In this document: piece by piece, positions 48,109 to 58,097 of the stretch
Layout of the letters: each line of letters begins with the position of its first letter
Numbering within the stretch: the stretch's first letter is position 1
Source of the DNA: Mannheimia glucosida
Lineage (GTDB): Bacteria; Pseudomonadota; Gammaproteobacteria; Enterobacterales; Pasteurellaceae
Direction: 5' to 3'
Length of the DNA stretch: 64,000 nucleotides
Assembly: GCF_046267875.1 (NCBI RefSeq)
Contig: NZ_CP176502.1
Location: 1,984,001 to 2,048,000, forward strand
The notes under the pieces: generated by a model
Told to the model about the DNA's origin: nothing
Database searches by the model: none
Seen by the model: the letters and a program-made list of their open reading frames with translations, nothing else
Translations under genes and position numbers: made by a program

Positions 48109-48839
48109 TGCCAAAAGATCTACCGTCAAAAATGGCTCAAGAATTGCCCAAATTGGAACAAGGGGCGTTGATTGAACTATGGGAAATTGATTTACGCCAT
48201 ATTGCCAACAGCAATGGCGATAGCGGTGAACTATATCGATTCCATAATGGTGTAAGTCAAAGCCGTGCGAATATTTGGTGGCAAGGTAACGAATATCAAG
48301 CCTACCCGATTAAAGCCGATGGTTTTGAAATTAGCGGACAAGGACCAAGCTCACGCCCCACGCTTACAGTTTCCAACCTGTACGGCATTATTACCGGCAT
48401 TGCTGCCAACTTTGGGCAAGGCGTGGGCGGTAAAGTCACTCGCCGCTTGGTGTACGCTCAATTCCTTGATGCTCGTAATTTTACCGGTAACAAAAATAAT
48501 AAAGCTGATCCGACACAAGAAGCAGTAAGTTACTTCATTATTGAGCAACTTAAAAGCCTTGATGATGAACAAGCGACCTTTGAACTGGCTTCGCCGGCAG
48601 AAACCGATAACGCCAAAATTCCGCTACTAATGATTACTTCTGATGTGTGTATTTGGCAATATCGCTCCGCTCAATGCGGTTACACTGGCGGGCCAGTTGC
48701 TGATGAATTTGATAAACCGACATCTGACCGTAAAAAAGATAAATGCTCACATTGCATTCGTGGCTGTAAACTGCGTTTTGGCGAAAATGCAGTGTTACCC
48801 TTTGGCGGTTTCCCTAGTACTACACAATACGGAAATTAA
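48108..48839 (+). CDS. Minor tail protein L
   Basis: A 243-residue gpL-type tail-tip protein. N-terminal LEQGALIELWEIDLRHI, DGFEISGQGPSSRPTLTVSN, then a C-terminal domain with cysteines in DVCIWQYRSAQCGY and KCSHCIRGCKLRFGE, which in lambda gpL hold an iron-sulfur cluster. Four of these Cys are positioned as expected. Start overlaps the M stop. Confidence 0.92.
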   Translation: MPKDLPSKMAQELPKLEQGALIELWEIDLRHIANSNGDSGELYRFHNGVSQSRANIWWQGNEYQAYPIKADGFEISGQGPSSRPTLTVSNLYGIITGIAANFGQGVGGKVTRRLVYAQFLDARNFTGNKNNKADPTQEAVSYFIIEQLKSLDDEQATFELASPAETDNAKIPLLMITSDVCIWQYRSAQCGYTGGPVADEFDKPTSDRKKDKCSHCIRGCKLRFGENAVLPFGGFPSTTQYGN

Positions 48840-48840
48840 A

Positions 48841-49614
48841 ATGCAAATTGATGACCGATTAAAAAAAGAAATTCTAGATCACGCCAAACAATGTGAACCG
48901 CAAGAGTCTTGCGGTTTTGTTGTTTTAGAGCAAGGAGAATTAGTGTTCTACCCTTGCCCAAATATAGCTGATGATCCTGAACATTTTTTTGAGATTGATT
49001 ATGAAGAATGGGTTATGACATCAGAACTCGGAGAGATTATAGCTCTCGTCCATTCTCACCCTGATTCAGTGCTGGAAAAAGGCTTGCCATACTTATCAAT
49101 AGCAGATCGTCGATGCCAAGTTCGTACACAATTAGATTTTTGGCTGGTAGTAGATAACGATATTAAACAGTTCCGTCCTATTGAACCGCTGATTGGTCGT
49201 CAATTTGAAAACAATAAACAGGACTGCCGTAATATCATTCTTGATTGTTATATGTTGGCTGGTATTGAATTACCCGAACAATCTACTTACGAATTTGAAT
49301 GGTTTGAGCATTCTAATTTATATGAAGAGGGCTTGGTTCGTTGCGGATTTGAAAAAATTCCTTTTGATGAAGAACCTCAGCTTGGTGATGTCATTTTAAT
49401 TCAGGTAGGGGCAGAGGTAGGCAATCACGCTGGTGTTTATCTTGGTAACCAGATGATGATTCATCACAGTGAAGGGCGATTATCAGCACGAGTACCTTAT
49501 GACGGCTTTTGGCTTAAATCCACACATTCAATTTGGAGACATTCACAATGGCAAAAATTACATTTTATGGCGATCTTAAACGATTTAGCGATCAGCCGTT
49601 CGAGCTTGAAGTAA
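48841..49614 (+). CDS. Tail-tip assembly protein K (JAB + NlpC/P60)
   Basis: A 257-residue protein with two domains. The JAB/MPN metalloprotease-like N-part has HSHP at residues 71-74 and S86-D89; the spacing to the Asp is longer than in canonical JAMM motifs. The NlpC/P60 C-part has catalytic C129 (KQDCRNIILDCY), H196 (GNHAGVYLG) and H208. It processes tail proteins and may cut peptidoglycan. Start at 48841; a longer in-frame reading runs back inside L. Confidence 0.9.
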   Translation: MQIDDRLKKEILDHAKQCEPQESCGFVVLEQGELVFYPCPNIADDPEHFFEIDYEEWVMTSELGEIIALVHSHPDSVLEKGLPYLSIADRRCQVRTQLDFWLVVDNDIKQFRPIEPLIGRQFENNKQDCRNIILDCYMLAGIELPEQSTYEFEWFEHSNLYEEGLVRCGFEKIPFDEEPQLGDVILIQVGAEVGNHAGVYLGNQMMIHHSEGRLSARVPYDGFWLKSTHSIWRHSQWQKLHFMAILNDLAISRSSLK

Positions 49615-50144
49615 GTGACTTCCGTGAATTAATGAGTGGGCTACTTACGCAAATTCAAGGCTTACGTGAACATTTACGCAATGGCTATTACAAGGTGCGG
49701 ATTGGTAAGAATTACTTAAACAATGATCAGCTACAAACTAACCCGATGATTGCTCTTGATGACAATTCTTCCATTCATTTCACACCTGTGATCGCCGGAG
49801 CTGGTAAAGCCGCAGGTATTATTCAAGCGGTGGTTGGTGTTGTTCTGATTGCTGTGGCTTGGTGGAATCCGTTAGGCTGGTCGGCAGGTGCTGCAATGAT
49901 GGCTGGTGCTATGGGTGCTTCACTTGCGATGTCAGGGGCGATTTCCCTTTTAACTCGAACACCTGAAATGAGCACAGGTGCTAGCGAAAGCGAGAAAAAG
50001 CAAAGTACATCATTTAGTAATATCCGTAACTTAACCCCGCAAGGCAGACCAATCCCATTGCTTTATGGCAAAATGATGACAAGCCTTGTATTAATTTCAC
50101 AAGGGATTGAAACCTTTGATGATATTGAAGCATTAAATAATTAG
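49548..50144 (+). CDS. Tail assembly protein I
   Basis: A 198-residue lambda gpI-like protein: MAKITFYGDLKRFSDQPF, HLRNGYYKVRIG, then a Gly/Ala-rich membrane-like stretch (about 100-140, IIQAVVGVVLIAVAWW), and RPIPLLYGK. Start overlaps the K gene by 67 bases, with GGAGACATTCACA before ATG. Confidence 0.9.
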   Translation: MAKITFYGDLKRFSDQPFELEVSDFRELMSGLLTQIQGLREHLRNGYYKVRIGKNYLNNDQLQTNPMIALDDNSSIHFTPVIAGAGKAAGIIQAVVGVVLIAVAWWNPLGWSAGAAMMAGAMGASLAMSGAISLLTRTPEMSTGASESEKKQSTSFSNIRNLTPQGRPIPLLYGKMMTSLVLISQGIETFDDIEALNN

Positions 50145-50215
50145 CAAAATTCTGAATAAATTTGACCGCTTGTAAGCATTGTTTACAGGCGGTTTTCTGT
50201 TTTTAAGAGGTATGT

Positions 50216-53200
50216 ATGGGCGGTAAAAAACAAGGTTCAGCACGCACACCACACGAAGCACCTGATAGCCTAAAATCAGCACAGCGATTACGTGCGATTG
50301 GTTTGATTTCACTAGGTCCAATTAAAGGCCCTGTAAACAAGTGGAAATCCACTTTTTTTGATAATACACCAATTCAAAACGAAAATGGCGTTGATGATAA
50401 CGATGAAGCCAGTTTTAACTTTAAAAATACCGAAGTGTCATTTACGTTAGGCACACAAGATCAACTCCCATTACAAGGCTTTGAAATGTCGGAGCGTGAA
50501 GTATCGGTTAGCACCGAAGTAAAATACACCACCCCAATTACTCGAACCGTTACCGATCCTGATGTTACTCGTTTACGTGTAACTTTGGGCGTAAATGCTC
50601 TCTATGAACAAAACGATCAGGGCGATACTAATGGCACATCGGTTTGGTTCCGTATTTTAATTAACGGCTTGCCTCGTGCGACATATGAAATTCAAGGAAA
50701 ATCATCATCTCGCTTTTACCGAAGCTACATTGTTGATGATTTACCTGAGCGTCCATTTACCATTACTGTCGAACGCACAACAACAGATTCTAAAAGCCAA
50801 CGCCTACAAAATGCGACAAACTGGGTTAGTTACACCGAAATCATTGATACCAAATTGTCCTATCCCAATATGGCATTAGTAGGCATTAAAACTGATTCAC
50901 GCTACAACCCAAATTTCCCAAATGTAAATTTTTTGCTTTATGGGCGTTTGGTTAAAGTGCCAAGCACTTACGATCCTGAAACTCGCACATACTCGACAGC
51001 ACTCTGGAAAGGTGATTGGAAACAAGCCTGGACAAATAACCCTGCTTGGGTGTTTTACGATTTAGTAACTGACCCTTTAGCTGGATTAGGTAAGCGTGTG
51101 GGCGATTATGGTTTGGATAAATTCCAACTCTACCAAATTGCGAAATACTGTGATGAATTGGTTGATGACGGCTACGGTGGCAAAGAACCACGAATGACTG
51201 CTAACTTATGGCTGACTGATCAACGTTCTGCCTATGAAGTACTTTCTGATATGGCATCAGTATTTCGTGCGATTGCCGTATGGAATGGTACGCAATTCAC
51301 TGCGATTCAAGACCGTACAACCGATCCCGTTTGTACTTATAGCCAAGCAAACGTAATCGACGGTAAATTTTCTCGCCAGTATGCAGCAATGAAATCTATC
51401 TATACTGCTGCAGAAGTCGAATATGCCGACGAACGCAATATGTATCAAAAGGCGGTGGAATATGTCGCTGATGATTTAATGATCGAGCGTTACGGCTACA
51501 ACGTCAAGAAAATGACCGCTTACGCCACAACAAGCCGTGGGCAAGCTCACCGTTGGGGCAAATGGGTTTTAGCCACTTCGCTACTAGAACAATGTACCAT
51601 TACATTTAGTGTTGGTCGTCAAGGTCTATTGCATTTACCTGGGGATATTATCGAAGTCGCTGATAACGATTACGCCGGTAAAACGCTTGGCGGTCGTGTT
51701 GTTGCGGTTAATGGTAAAGTGGTTACGCTTGATCAGCCGATTGAAATTTCAGGTAATAGCTATTTGAGCTACCTCAACGATGAAATGAAAGTCGTAAAAG
51801 TGGCAATTTCTAGCGTAGATAGCAAAAATAAAGCCGTAGTTACATTGGCAACAGTTCCAACAGGGCTTGAGCCAATGGATGATTGGGTACTAAAAACACC
51901 AACCGTTTCTACTCAGCTTTATAGAGCGATTGGTATTACAGAAAATGACGACGGCAGTTATACCATTACCGCTCTCCAACACGAACCGCAAAAAGAGTCG
52001 ATTGTTGATGGTAGTGCGAGTTTCATTCCTGTTGTGACAACAGCTCATACCGGTGGTGCTCAGAAAGTAGCAAATGCGGAAGCAAGCATTAACGAAAACG
52101 GTGTGAAATTAACGTGGGAAATGCCATCATCTAATAGCATTGTAAAATATGAAGTTCGCCTATATCGCAATGGCGTTCTTTACCAAACCTATTTAGATTT
52201 GGAAACCACCGAGCTTACTTTTGATGATTTACCGGATGGTAGTTATGTTGCAGAAATTCGCTCTAAAAATGCTAATGGTCAATTATCTGATCCTGTTACT
52301 CGTGCGTTTGAAATCAATCTTACGATCAACCGTTTAACCACAAAATCACTTTATTTCTCTATTCAATTAGACTGGGATCTACCAAAAACGGCAACCGTAG
52401 GTAATTACACCGAAATTTGGCGTAGCGTGGATAATAATATCCGCAATGCGAAAAAAATTGCGACATTACCGTATCCGCAAAATAGCCATATTCTCAACGG
52501 CATTGATTTAAACGAAAGTTATTATTTCTTTGTTCGTTGTGGCGATAAAGCAGGGAATAAAGGGCAATTTACAGAAGGCGTATTTGGCGAAGCAGATCAT
52601 AATCCTGACACTTTGTTAAATGTACTTGAAGGTCAAATTACTCGTAGCCAGTTGGGAGCAGATTTGATTGCTTCATTACAGCAAGATATTGATACCGCTG
52701 TTGCTAGTGAAGCAGGATTAAGACAATCAGCTGTCGCTAATGCTGTTTCACAAATCATAGCGGAATCTCAAGCTAGAGCTAAAGCCATTCAGGACGAGGC
52801 TAATAATCGTACCAAAGCAATTCAAGCAGAAAGTGTAAATTTAACGAAAAGAATTCAAGCAGAAGCAGCGACTCGAGGGAATGCTGTTACACAATTACAA
52901 AATGTTGATGTTCAACAAGCACAACTCATTTCTGCCGTCACCGCAAAAGCTAATAATGCCCTATCAGGCTTGGAAGAGGAAAAAACAGCACGGGCAAACG
53001 GCGATAAAGCTGAAGCTCAAGCCCGTGAAGCATTAACAGCAAGAATGAGTGATGCGGAAAGCAATATTGCAACTATTCAACGTACGGTAGCAACTAATAC
53101 CCAAAGCATTAGTGAGGTTAGCCAAAACTTAAATGCGAAGCTGGATAATTTAAGTATGGGTGGGCGAAATTATTTAGGATACACCAAAGATTTCTCTTCC

Positions 53201-55807
53201 GGTTGGGAGTTTGCTCAACACGCTAATGAAACCGCTTTAAATGGCAACGGTACTATTATTGATGGTTGTTTGTACTTTAACTCAAAAACCAATAAAGTTT
53301 CAGAGTGGCATCAATTTAGCCGAGAAAGTTCAATAAGTCAGAGATTATCATCAGAATCGCTGAACCGGTTAGAGTCTGGCACATATACAATTAGCTTTAT
53401 GGCTAAGAGCAATATTGATAATGACCGCATTTGGTTTGCGGTACGGCAATATTTTAATAATGGTGAAAACAATAACAAATCAATATGGGTTAGGGAGATT
53501 GGTACTGAGTGGAATAAATTTTCAGCTCAGATTGAGATTGAAGATTTATCTACATCTGATAAAACACATAAGTATTGGCTAGCTGTTTTAGGTTGTTTTA
53601 CTGCAGGTGCTGAAGTTTGGTTGAAGAATATCAAACTGGAGAAAGGCAATATTGCTACAGACTGGACACCTGCCCCTGAAGATGTGGAAAGCAGTGTGAG
53701 TGCTGTATCTGCTGATTTAACCACCTACAAACAAGCTCAAGCAAGTGCAGATTTAGCTCAATCACAGCAGCTCACAGGCTTGACAGCAAGAATGAGTGAT
53801 GCGGAAAGCAATATTACGGCTATCCAATCAACCAAAGCGAGTAAAACAGAGGTAGCAAGTCTTGCTCAAAGTTCGTTACAAGCAATTTGGAAGGCAGATG
53901 TAAAAAACTCTGTGAGTGCTGTGTCAGCCAAAATTGATACCATTCAGCAAACTCTAGCTAATTCTGATTCAGCTTTAAGTTCTCGCATTGACAGTGTAAC
54001 AGCATCCGTGAATAGCAATAAAGCACAAATTTCACAGGTGAGTAATGCGGTTGCAGGTGTAAATGGTAAATTATCTGCAACTCACACAGTCAAAGCACAG
54101 ACTATTGCTGGTGGTAGAACTGCTATTGCAGGTATTGCAATGGGGGCAACATCTGACGGTGTAACAACTGAATCATCTGTCATTGTAATGGCGGATAAAT
54201 TTGGCATTGTTGCTAATGCGAATGATGGAAATGTGAGACCTGTATTTAGTGTGGCAAATGGTCAAGTTGGCATTCGTGGTGATTTGGTTGTTGCAGGTAC
54301 AGTTACTAATGATAAATTGAGTAGTGGTCTAGGTGGTAACTTATTACAAAATCCGATCTTTGCTAATCCTACAAATGGAGTGCCTTACGGTTGGGGTAAA
54401 AACGTTTATGGTAATGTTAGGAGTATTGCAGATAATGTAACTGCTAATCATAGCTGGGTAGATCAACAAGTGTATTTACCAAATGAAAATTTAGCTCAAT
54501 ATACAGTTGATACCACAAATAGTGCATTACCAATAAATGCTAAAGCAGTATGGCTAGGTCAAACTGGTGTATCAGTTATTGCAGGTCAAACTTACATCTT
54601 CTCTGCCTATGTCTCTGGTCATAGGCTTGCTGCTCGTCTATATGTAGATTGCCGCACTGCTGATAATCGTTATGTAGGTAACTATGTTTCAGACTTAGCA
54701 AGCGGTAGTATGAGAGGTAATATCGGAAACACTAGCCGTTTATTTGTCAAATTTACTGTGCCTGAAAATGCTAACCGAGTTGATTTGTATATTATGGGAT
54801 ACAAATTAACAGCAGCGGGGGCTAGCAACGCAATGCTTTTCGTTGCTCGTCCAATGCTTGAGGAATGTACCCCTCACGCAACACAGCCGTCAGCATGGCA
54901 AAACGCCGGTGTTACTCAAGTCCACGGTGGAAGTATTATTGCCGATACAATCCGAGGGGAACATATTAAGGCAAATCAAACACTTTCTTCACCAAATATC
55001 ACAGGTGGTACAATTACAGGTAACACAATCAATGGTACTACAATCAAAGGTAGTAATATTTCAGGCACAAATATTAGCGGTGGAACGGTCACTGGTGCTA
55101 CTGTCAAAGGTGGGAGAATCGAAGGTGGTGTAATTAGTGGCTCAACTATTCTTGGGGATATTGTAAAAGCAGTAATTCTTACCAAAAATGGTAATGGATT
55201 TGAAGGAACTGTACCAGCGAGTGAAGTGTCATCTCGAACTGTCGTAGTTCCTTCAATTAGTTTTAAAGCTAATAGCGGAGAAACAAGTACCGTTGCAATC
55301 TACATTGATGGGTCGAAAGTTGCGGAATCTAGTGTTAGCGGTATTAAAGAGCAGATAATCGCTTCAGGAACTATTCCACCAACGACAATACGAGGTAGTG
55401 TATCAGTCTCTGTTTCAGGAGAGGTAAGTGGGGATTTATCAGGTAGTGTATCGGGTTCTGTTAATGGGCAAGCTAGTGGAATGGTATCAGGTAGTGTATC
55501 GGGTTTTGTTAATGGCGGAACTGTTAATGGGCACGTATCAGGGACAGCATCAGGATCTTTATCAGGGCAAGCAAGCGGTACAGCTCGGGGTAGAGCCTCA
55601 GGGCGTGTTAGTGGCACGGCGGCGGGGTTTGCTGAAGGAACTACCCCAACAACAACTGTAACGTCATCATTTTGGCTTAAAGTCCCTGTATCAGGGAGTA
55701 TTTCTGGCTATAAACAAATTACCGGCAAAAGCGTCGTAATTAAGATAACTGCAAACAATTCAACAGCACTAAGTGGTCAAAACTCTTTAGTTGCATTAGT
55801 CGCATAG
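50216..55807 (+). CDS. Host-specificity tail-tip protein J
   Basis: An 1863-residue central tail fibre. The N-terminal two-thirds is the conserved gpJ body (SAQRLRAIGLISLGPIKGPVNKW, WVFYDLVTDPLAGLGKRV, GDIIEVADNDYAG) with two fibronectin-III-like units at about 620-790. Long Ala-rich coiled coils follow (about 830-1290). The C-terminal part has a carbohydrate-binding-like module (VPENANRVDLYIMGYKL), then a glycine/threonine beta-helix of I-x-G units (about 1585-1640) and a terminal run of V-S-G/A-S-G repeats (1720-1810), likely the receptor-binding tip. It is expected to decide host range. Confidence 0.93.
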   Translation: MGGKKQGSARTPHEAPDSLKSAQRLRAIGLISLGPIKGPVNKWKSTFFDNTPIQNENGVDDNDEASFNFKNTEVSFTLGTQDQLPLQGFEMSEREVSVSTEVKYTTPITRTVTDPDVTRLRVTLGVNALYEQNDQGDTNGTSVWFRILINGLPRATYEIQGKSSSRFYRSYIVDDLPERPFTITVERTTTDSKSQRLQNATNWVSYTEIIDTKLSYPNMALVGIKTDSRYNPNFPNVNFLLYGRLVKVPSTYDPETRTYSTALWKGDWKQAWTNNPAWVFYDLVTDPLAGLGKRVGDYGLDKFQLYQIAKYCDELVDDGYGGKEPRMTANLWLTDQRSAYEVLSDMASVFRAIAVWNGTQFTAIQDRTTDPVCTYSQANVIDGKFSRQYAAMKSIYTAAEVEYADERNMYQKAVEYVADDLMIERYGYNVKKMTAYATTSRGQAHRWGKWVLATSLLEQCTITFSVGRQGLLHLPGDIIEVADNDYAGKTLGGRVVAVNGKVVTLDQPIEISGNSYLSYLNDEMKVVKVAISSVDSKNKAVVTLATVPTGLEPMDDWVLKTPTVSTQLYRAIGITENDDGSYTITALQHEPQKESIVDGSASFIPVVTTAHTGGAQKVANAEASINENGVKLTWEMPSSNSIVKYEVRLYRNGVLYQTYLDLETTELTFDDLPDGSYVAEIRSKNANGQLSDPVTRAFEINLTINRLTTKSLYFSIQLDWDLPKTATVGNYTEIWRSVDNNIRNAKKIATLPYPQNSHILNGIDLNESYYFFVRCGDKAGNKGQFTEGVFGEADHNPDTLLNVLEGQITRSQLGADLIASLQQDIDTAVASEAGLRQSAVANAVSQIIAESQARAKAIQDEANNRTKAIQAESVNLTKRIQAEAATRGNAVTQLQNVDVQQAQLISAVTAKANNALSGLEEEKTARANGDKAEAQAREALTARMSDAESNIATIQRTVATNTQSISEVSQNLNAKLDNLSMGGRNYLGYTKDFSSGWEFAQHANETALNGNGTIIDGCLYFNSKTNKVSEWHQFSRESSISQRLSSESLNRLESGTYTISFMAKSNIDNDRIWFAVRQYFNNGENNNKSIWVREIGTEWNKFSAQIEIEDLSTSDKTHKYWLAVLGCFTAGAEVWLKNIKLEKGNIATDWTPAPEDVESSVSAVSADLTTYKQAQASADLAQSQQLTGLTARMSDAESNITAIQSTKASKTEVASLAQSSLQAIWKADVKNSVSAVSAKIDTIQQTLANSDSALSSRIDSVTASVNSNKAQISQVSNAVAGVNGKLSATHTVKAQTIAGGRTAIAGIAMGATSDGVTTESSVIVMADKFGIVANANDGNVRPVFSVANGQVGIRGDLVVAGTVTNDKLSSGLGGNLLQNPIFANPTNGVPYGWGKNVYGNVRSIADNVTANHSWVDQQVYLPNENLAQYTVDTTNSALPINAKAVWLGQTGVSVIAGQTYIFSAYVSGHRLAARLYVDCRTADNRYVGNYVSDLASGSMRGNIGNTSRLFVKFTVPENANRVDLYIMGYKLTAAGASNAMLFVARPMLEECTPHATQPSAWQNAGVTQVHGGSIIADTIRGEHIKANQTLSSPNITGGTITGNTINGTTIKGSNISGTNISGGTVTGATVKGGRIEGGVISGSTILGDIVKAVILTKNGNGFEGTVPASEVSSRTVVVPSISFKANSGETSTVAIYIDGSKVAESSVSGIKEQIIASGTIPPTTIRGSVSVSVSGEVSGDLSGSVSGSVNGQASGMVSGSVSGFVNGGTVNGHVSGTASGSLSGQASGTARGRASGRVSGTAAGFAEGTTPTTTVTSSFWLKVPVSGSISGYKQITGKSVVIKITANNSTALSGQNSLVALVA

Positions 55808-55814
55808 CTCAATG

Positions 55815-55842
55815 GCTCAAGTAGAAATACTTGGGCTTTTTT
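55815..55842 (+). terminator. Terminator after J
   Basis: Stem GCTCAAGTA/TACTTGGGC (one G-U) with GAAA loop and T tail. Confidence 0.8.
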
Positions 55843-55869
55843 ATTACCAATACAAAAAAGGAAAACATT

Positions 55870-56211
55870 ATGAAATTCATCGAAAAACAAACAGAATGCC
55901 AACGTACAGGTGCATTATCAAATCATCACGTGGTAACAGGCTTACAAGTGGACTATGTGAATAATAGTACTTTTATCACAATGGCTTCGTATGTATCCAA
56001 ACAGAAAAAAGATGAGGGTAAGGAATCGCTATCGGTAAATACCTTCACTATTTCGGCTGTTCCATCGTGGGATCAAATACCGTACGAGTGGGCTTTATCT
56101 GAATTAGTCAAAGCACAGCCAGAAGATTTTGTACCTGAGACCTATAGCGGTTATGTAAACCCATATATGTTTGCTGGAGGTAAGGTTAAAGAAATGATAG
56201 AAACTAAATAA
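55870..56211 (+). CDS. Small protein at the tail/attR end, hypothetical
   Basis: A 113-residue protein (ATG 55870, AAAGGAAAA upstream). MKFIEKQTECQRTGALSNHHVVTG, then PSWDQIPYEWALSELVKAQPEDF and NPYMFAGG. No family recognised. As the last gene before attR it may be a tail accessory or a conversion gene. Confidence 0.6.
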   Translation: MKFIEKQTECQRTGALSNHHVVTGLQVDYVNNSTFITMASYVSKQKKDEGKESLSVNTFTISAVPSWDQIPYEWALSELVKAQPEDFVPETYSGYVNPYMFAGGKVKEMIETK

Positions 56212-56283
56212 AACATTACTGTATGGGGCTGAAAATGCCCCTGAAAATTTAGGAAGAGAAAAATAGAATTGAGGGAGATTGAT

Positions 56284-56304
56284 TTTGTGACTAATTTGTG
56301 ACTA
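56284..56304. repeat. Putative integrase arm-type site, right
   Basis: Exact copy of the 21-bp repeat at 18669-18689; lies 118 bases inside attR. Confidence 0.6.
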
Positions 56305-56421
56305 AATTACACCAATTTATACCAAAAAGATGCAAATATACACAGTACTTTAGATTGGGATTGCTCTATAAGTCTTTGTTTATATTAAATATTTTAATTG
56401 CATCTATTTTTAATTAACGGG

Positions 56422-56470
56422 CTTCTAAGGCGTGGGTCAAAGGTTCGAATCCTTTAGGGCGTGCCATTAA
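56422..56470 (+). repeat. attR: attR core and 3' tRNA-Arg fragment
   Basis: Second copy of the 49-bp repeat. It carries the 3' half of tRNA-Arg(TCT) from the anticodon loop to CCA, without the 5' half, so it is not a functional tRNA. The 414 bases between the last phage gene and purA otherwise contain only the arm site, a G-C hairpin near 56233 and the purA terminator. Confidence 0.93.
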
Positions 56471-56574
56471 ATTCTTTTAAATTCAAATACTTACACAGCC
56501 TTAAAAACTCACGCTAAAGAACTATTTTCTGTATTGTGACAAAATTGTGCCAAAGTAAAGTTTACTGGTTCAAA

Positions 56575-56613
56575 CAAAAAAGCCATCTAGCTCTATCTCA
56601 CTAAATGGCTTTA
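56575..56613 (-). terminator. Terminator of purA
   Basis: Stem AAAAGCCAT / ATGGCTTT with a T run on the minus strand. Confidence 0.65.
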
Positions 56614-56625
56614 TTTTATCTTTTA

Positions 56626-57924
56626 TTAAGCTGCAAAAGGATCACGCAAAATCATCGTTTCGACACGATCCGGACCTGTAGAAAGAATATCTACCGGCAC
56701 ACCGACCAGCTCTTCGATACGTTTAATGTAATCTAATGCGGCTTGTGGTAAATCTTCACGTTTTGTCACACGGAAAGTATTTTCAGACCAACCCGGCATT
56801 GTTTCATAAATTGGTTCAACACCTTCCCAGTCTTTTGCCGCAAGAGGGGCGTATTCAACAATTTTTCCGTTTGGCATTTTGTAGGCAACGCAGATTTTCA
56901 GCTCTTCAAAGCCGTCTAAAACGTCTAATTTAGTCATACAGAAGCCGGAAATGGAGTTAATTTGCACCGCTCGGCGAACGGCTACAGCATCAAACCAACC
57001 ACAACGGCGAGGGCGACCGGTTACCGCTCCGAACTCATTACCTTTGCGAGCAATTTCAGCACCTACATCGTCAAATAGTTCGGTGGTGAATGGTCCACTA
57101 CCTACACGGGTACAATAGGCTTTGATGATCCCTAATACGTAATCTAAATGGCGAGGACCGTAGCCTGATCCGGTTGCCACACCGCCTGCTGTCGTATTCG
57201 AGCTGGTTACGAACGGGTAAGTACCGTGGTCGATATCTAACATCGTGCCTTGAGCCCCTTCAAATAAAATATTGTCGCCGTTTTCACGTGCTTCGTGAAG
57301 CAAAGTTGTCACATCGGCAACCATTCCGGTAATCACATCCGCAATCGCAAACACATCATCTAAGGTTTTTTGATAATCTACCGCTTCAACTTTGTAATAA
57401 TTGACTAATTGGAAGTTGTAGTAATCTAAAATATCTTTTAATTTTGCGGCAAAATGTTCTTTGTCGAATAAATCGCTGACACGTAAACCACGGCGAGCGA
57501 CTTTATCTTCATAAGCTGGGCCAATACCACGTCCTGTTGTACCAATTTTGTTTTTACCAAGAGCCGCTTCTCGAGCGTGATCCATCGCAACGTGATAAGG
57601 CAGAATTAACGGGCAAGCTTCAGAAATTTTTAAACGCTCACGCACATTAATGCCTCGTTCTTCTAGCTCCCCCATCTCTTTCATTAATGCCTCTGGAGAA
57701 AGCACTACACCATTACCGATTAAACAAGTCACGTTATCACGCAAAATACCCGATGGAATTAAACGCAGAACGGTTTTTTCACCATTAATGATTAAGGTAT
57801 GCCCTGCATTATGTCCACCTTGATAACGTACTACATATTTCACACGATCTGTTAATAAATCAACAATTTTGCCTTTTCCCTCATCGCCCCACTGAGCGCC
57901 AAGAATAGCAACACTTTTACCCAT
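56626..57924 (-). CDS. purA: Adenylosuccinate synthetase PurA
   Basis: A 432-residue enzyme joining IMP and aspartate with GTP, the first committed step to AMP. Motifs: AQWGDEGKGKIVD (11-23) GTP loop, GGHNAGHTL (IMP), GIGPAYEDK, EGAQGTMLDIDHGTYPFVTSS, and TGRPRRCGWFDAV. Length equals E. coli PurA (432). Start MGKSVAILG with GAGGCAT upstream on the minus strand. It lies upstream of hflC on the same strand order hflK-hflC-purA, separated by a paired-USS terminator. Confidence 0.98.
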   Translation of the reverse strand: MGKSVAILGAQWGDEGKGKIVDLLTDRVKYVVRYQGGHNAGHTLIINGEKTVLRLIPSGILRDNVTCLIGNGVVLSPEALMKEMGELEERGINVRERLKISEACPLILPYHVAMDHAREAALGKNKIGTTGRGIGPAYEDKVARRGLRVSDLFDKEHFAAKLKDILDYYNFQLVNYYKVEAVDYQKTLDDVFAIADVITGMVADVTTLLHEARENGDNILFEGAQGTMLDIDHGTYPFVTSSNTTAGGVATGSGYGPRHLDYVLGIIKAYCTRVGSGPFTTELFDDVGAEIARKGNEFGAVTGRPRRCGWFDAVAVRRAVQINSISGFCMTKLDVLDGFEELKICVAYKMPNGKIVEYAPLAAKDWEGVEPIYETMPGWSENTFRVTKREDLPQAALDYIKRIEELVGVPVDILSTGPDRVETMILRDPFAA

Positions 57925-57978
57925 AGAAATGCCTCTTTTAGTTAGGATGAATAACGAAACCCATTATAACTTCATATC

Positions 57979-58037
57979 GCAAGCGGTCAATTTTTTCAAA
58001 TTTTTTGCAAAAAATCAGCCAAAATTTACCGCTTGTT
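57979..58037 (-). terminator. Paired-USS hairpin upstream of purA
   Basis: Opposed uptake signals CAAGCGGT (near 57979) and ACCGCTTG (near 58029) enclose a nested AAATTTTTTGC/GCAAAAAAT region. It separates hflC from purA. Confidence 0.6.
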
Positions 58038-58061
58038 ATGATCAGAATAGGGATGAAAATT

Positions 58062-58088
58062 AAAAACCCGATACAAGATCGGGTTTTA
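58062..58088 (-). terminator. Terminator of hflC
   Basis: Stem AAAACCCGAT (58063-58072) with ATCGGGTTTT (58078-58087), loop ACAAG, T-rich on the minus strand. Confidence 0.8.
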
Positions 58089-58097
58089 TAGATACAA

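Noticed and set aside
48643..49614. A longer K protein starting within the L gene
   Set aside because: The extension lies inside the well-conserved end of L in another frame; the ATG at 48841 right after the L stop fits the family N-terminus.
55000..55660. Regular repeats that could suggest a CRISPR array or minisatellite
   Set aside because: The repeats are imperfect, in frame, and encode Gly-rich beta-helix units of the J protein; there are no constant spacers and no cas genes.
56422..56470. A second tRNA-Arg gene at the right end
   Set aside because: Only the 3' part from the anticodon loop onward is present; it is the attR copy of the attachment core.
56534..56551. TTGTGAC-like pair as a CRP box for purA
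   Set aside because: It lies downstream of purA and the halves are in direct, not inverted, orientation.
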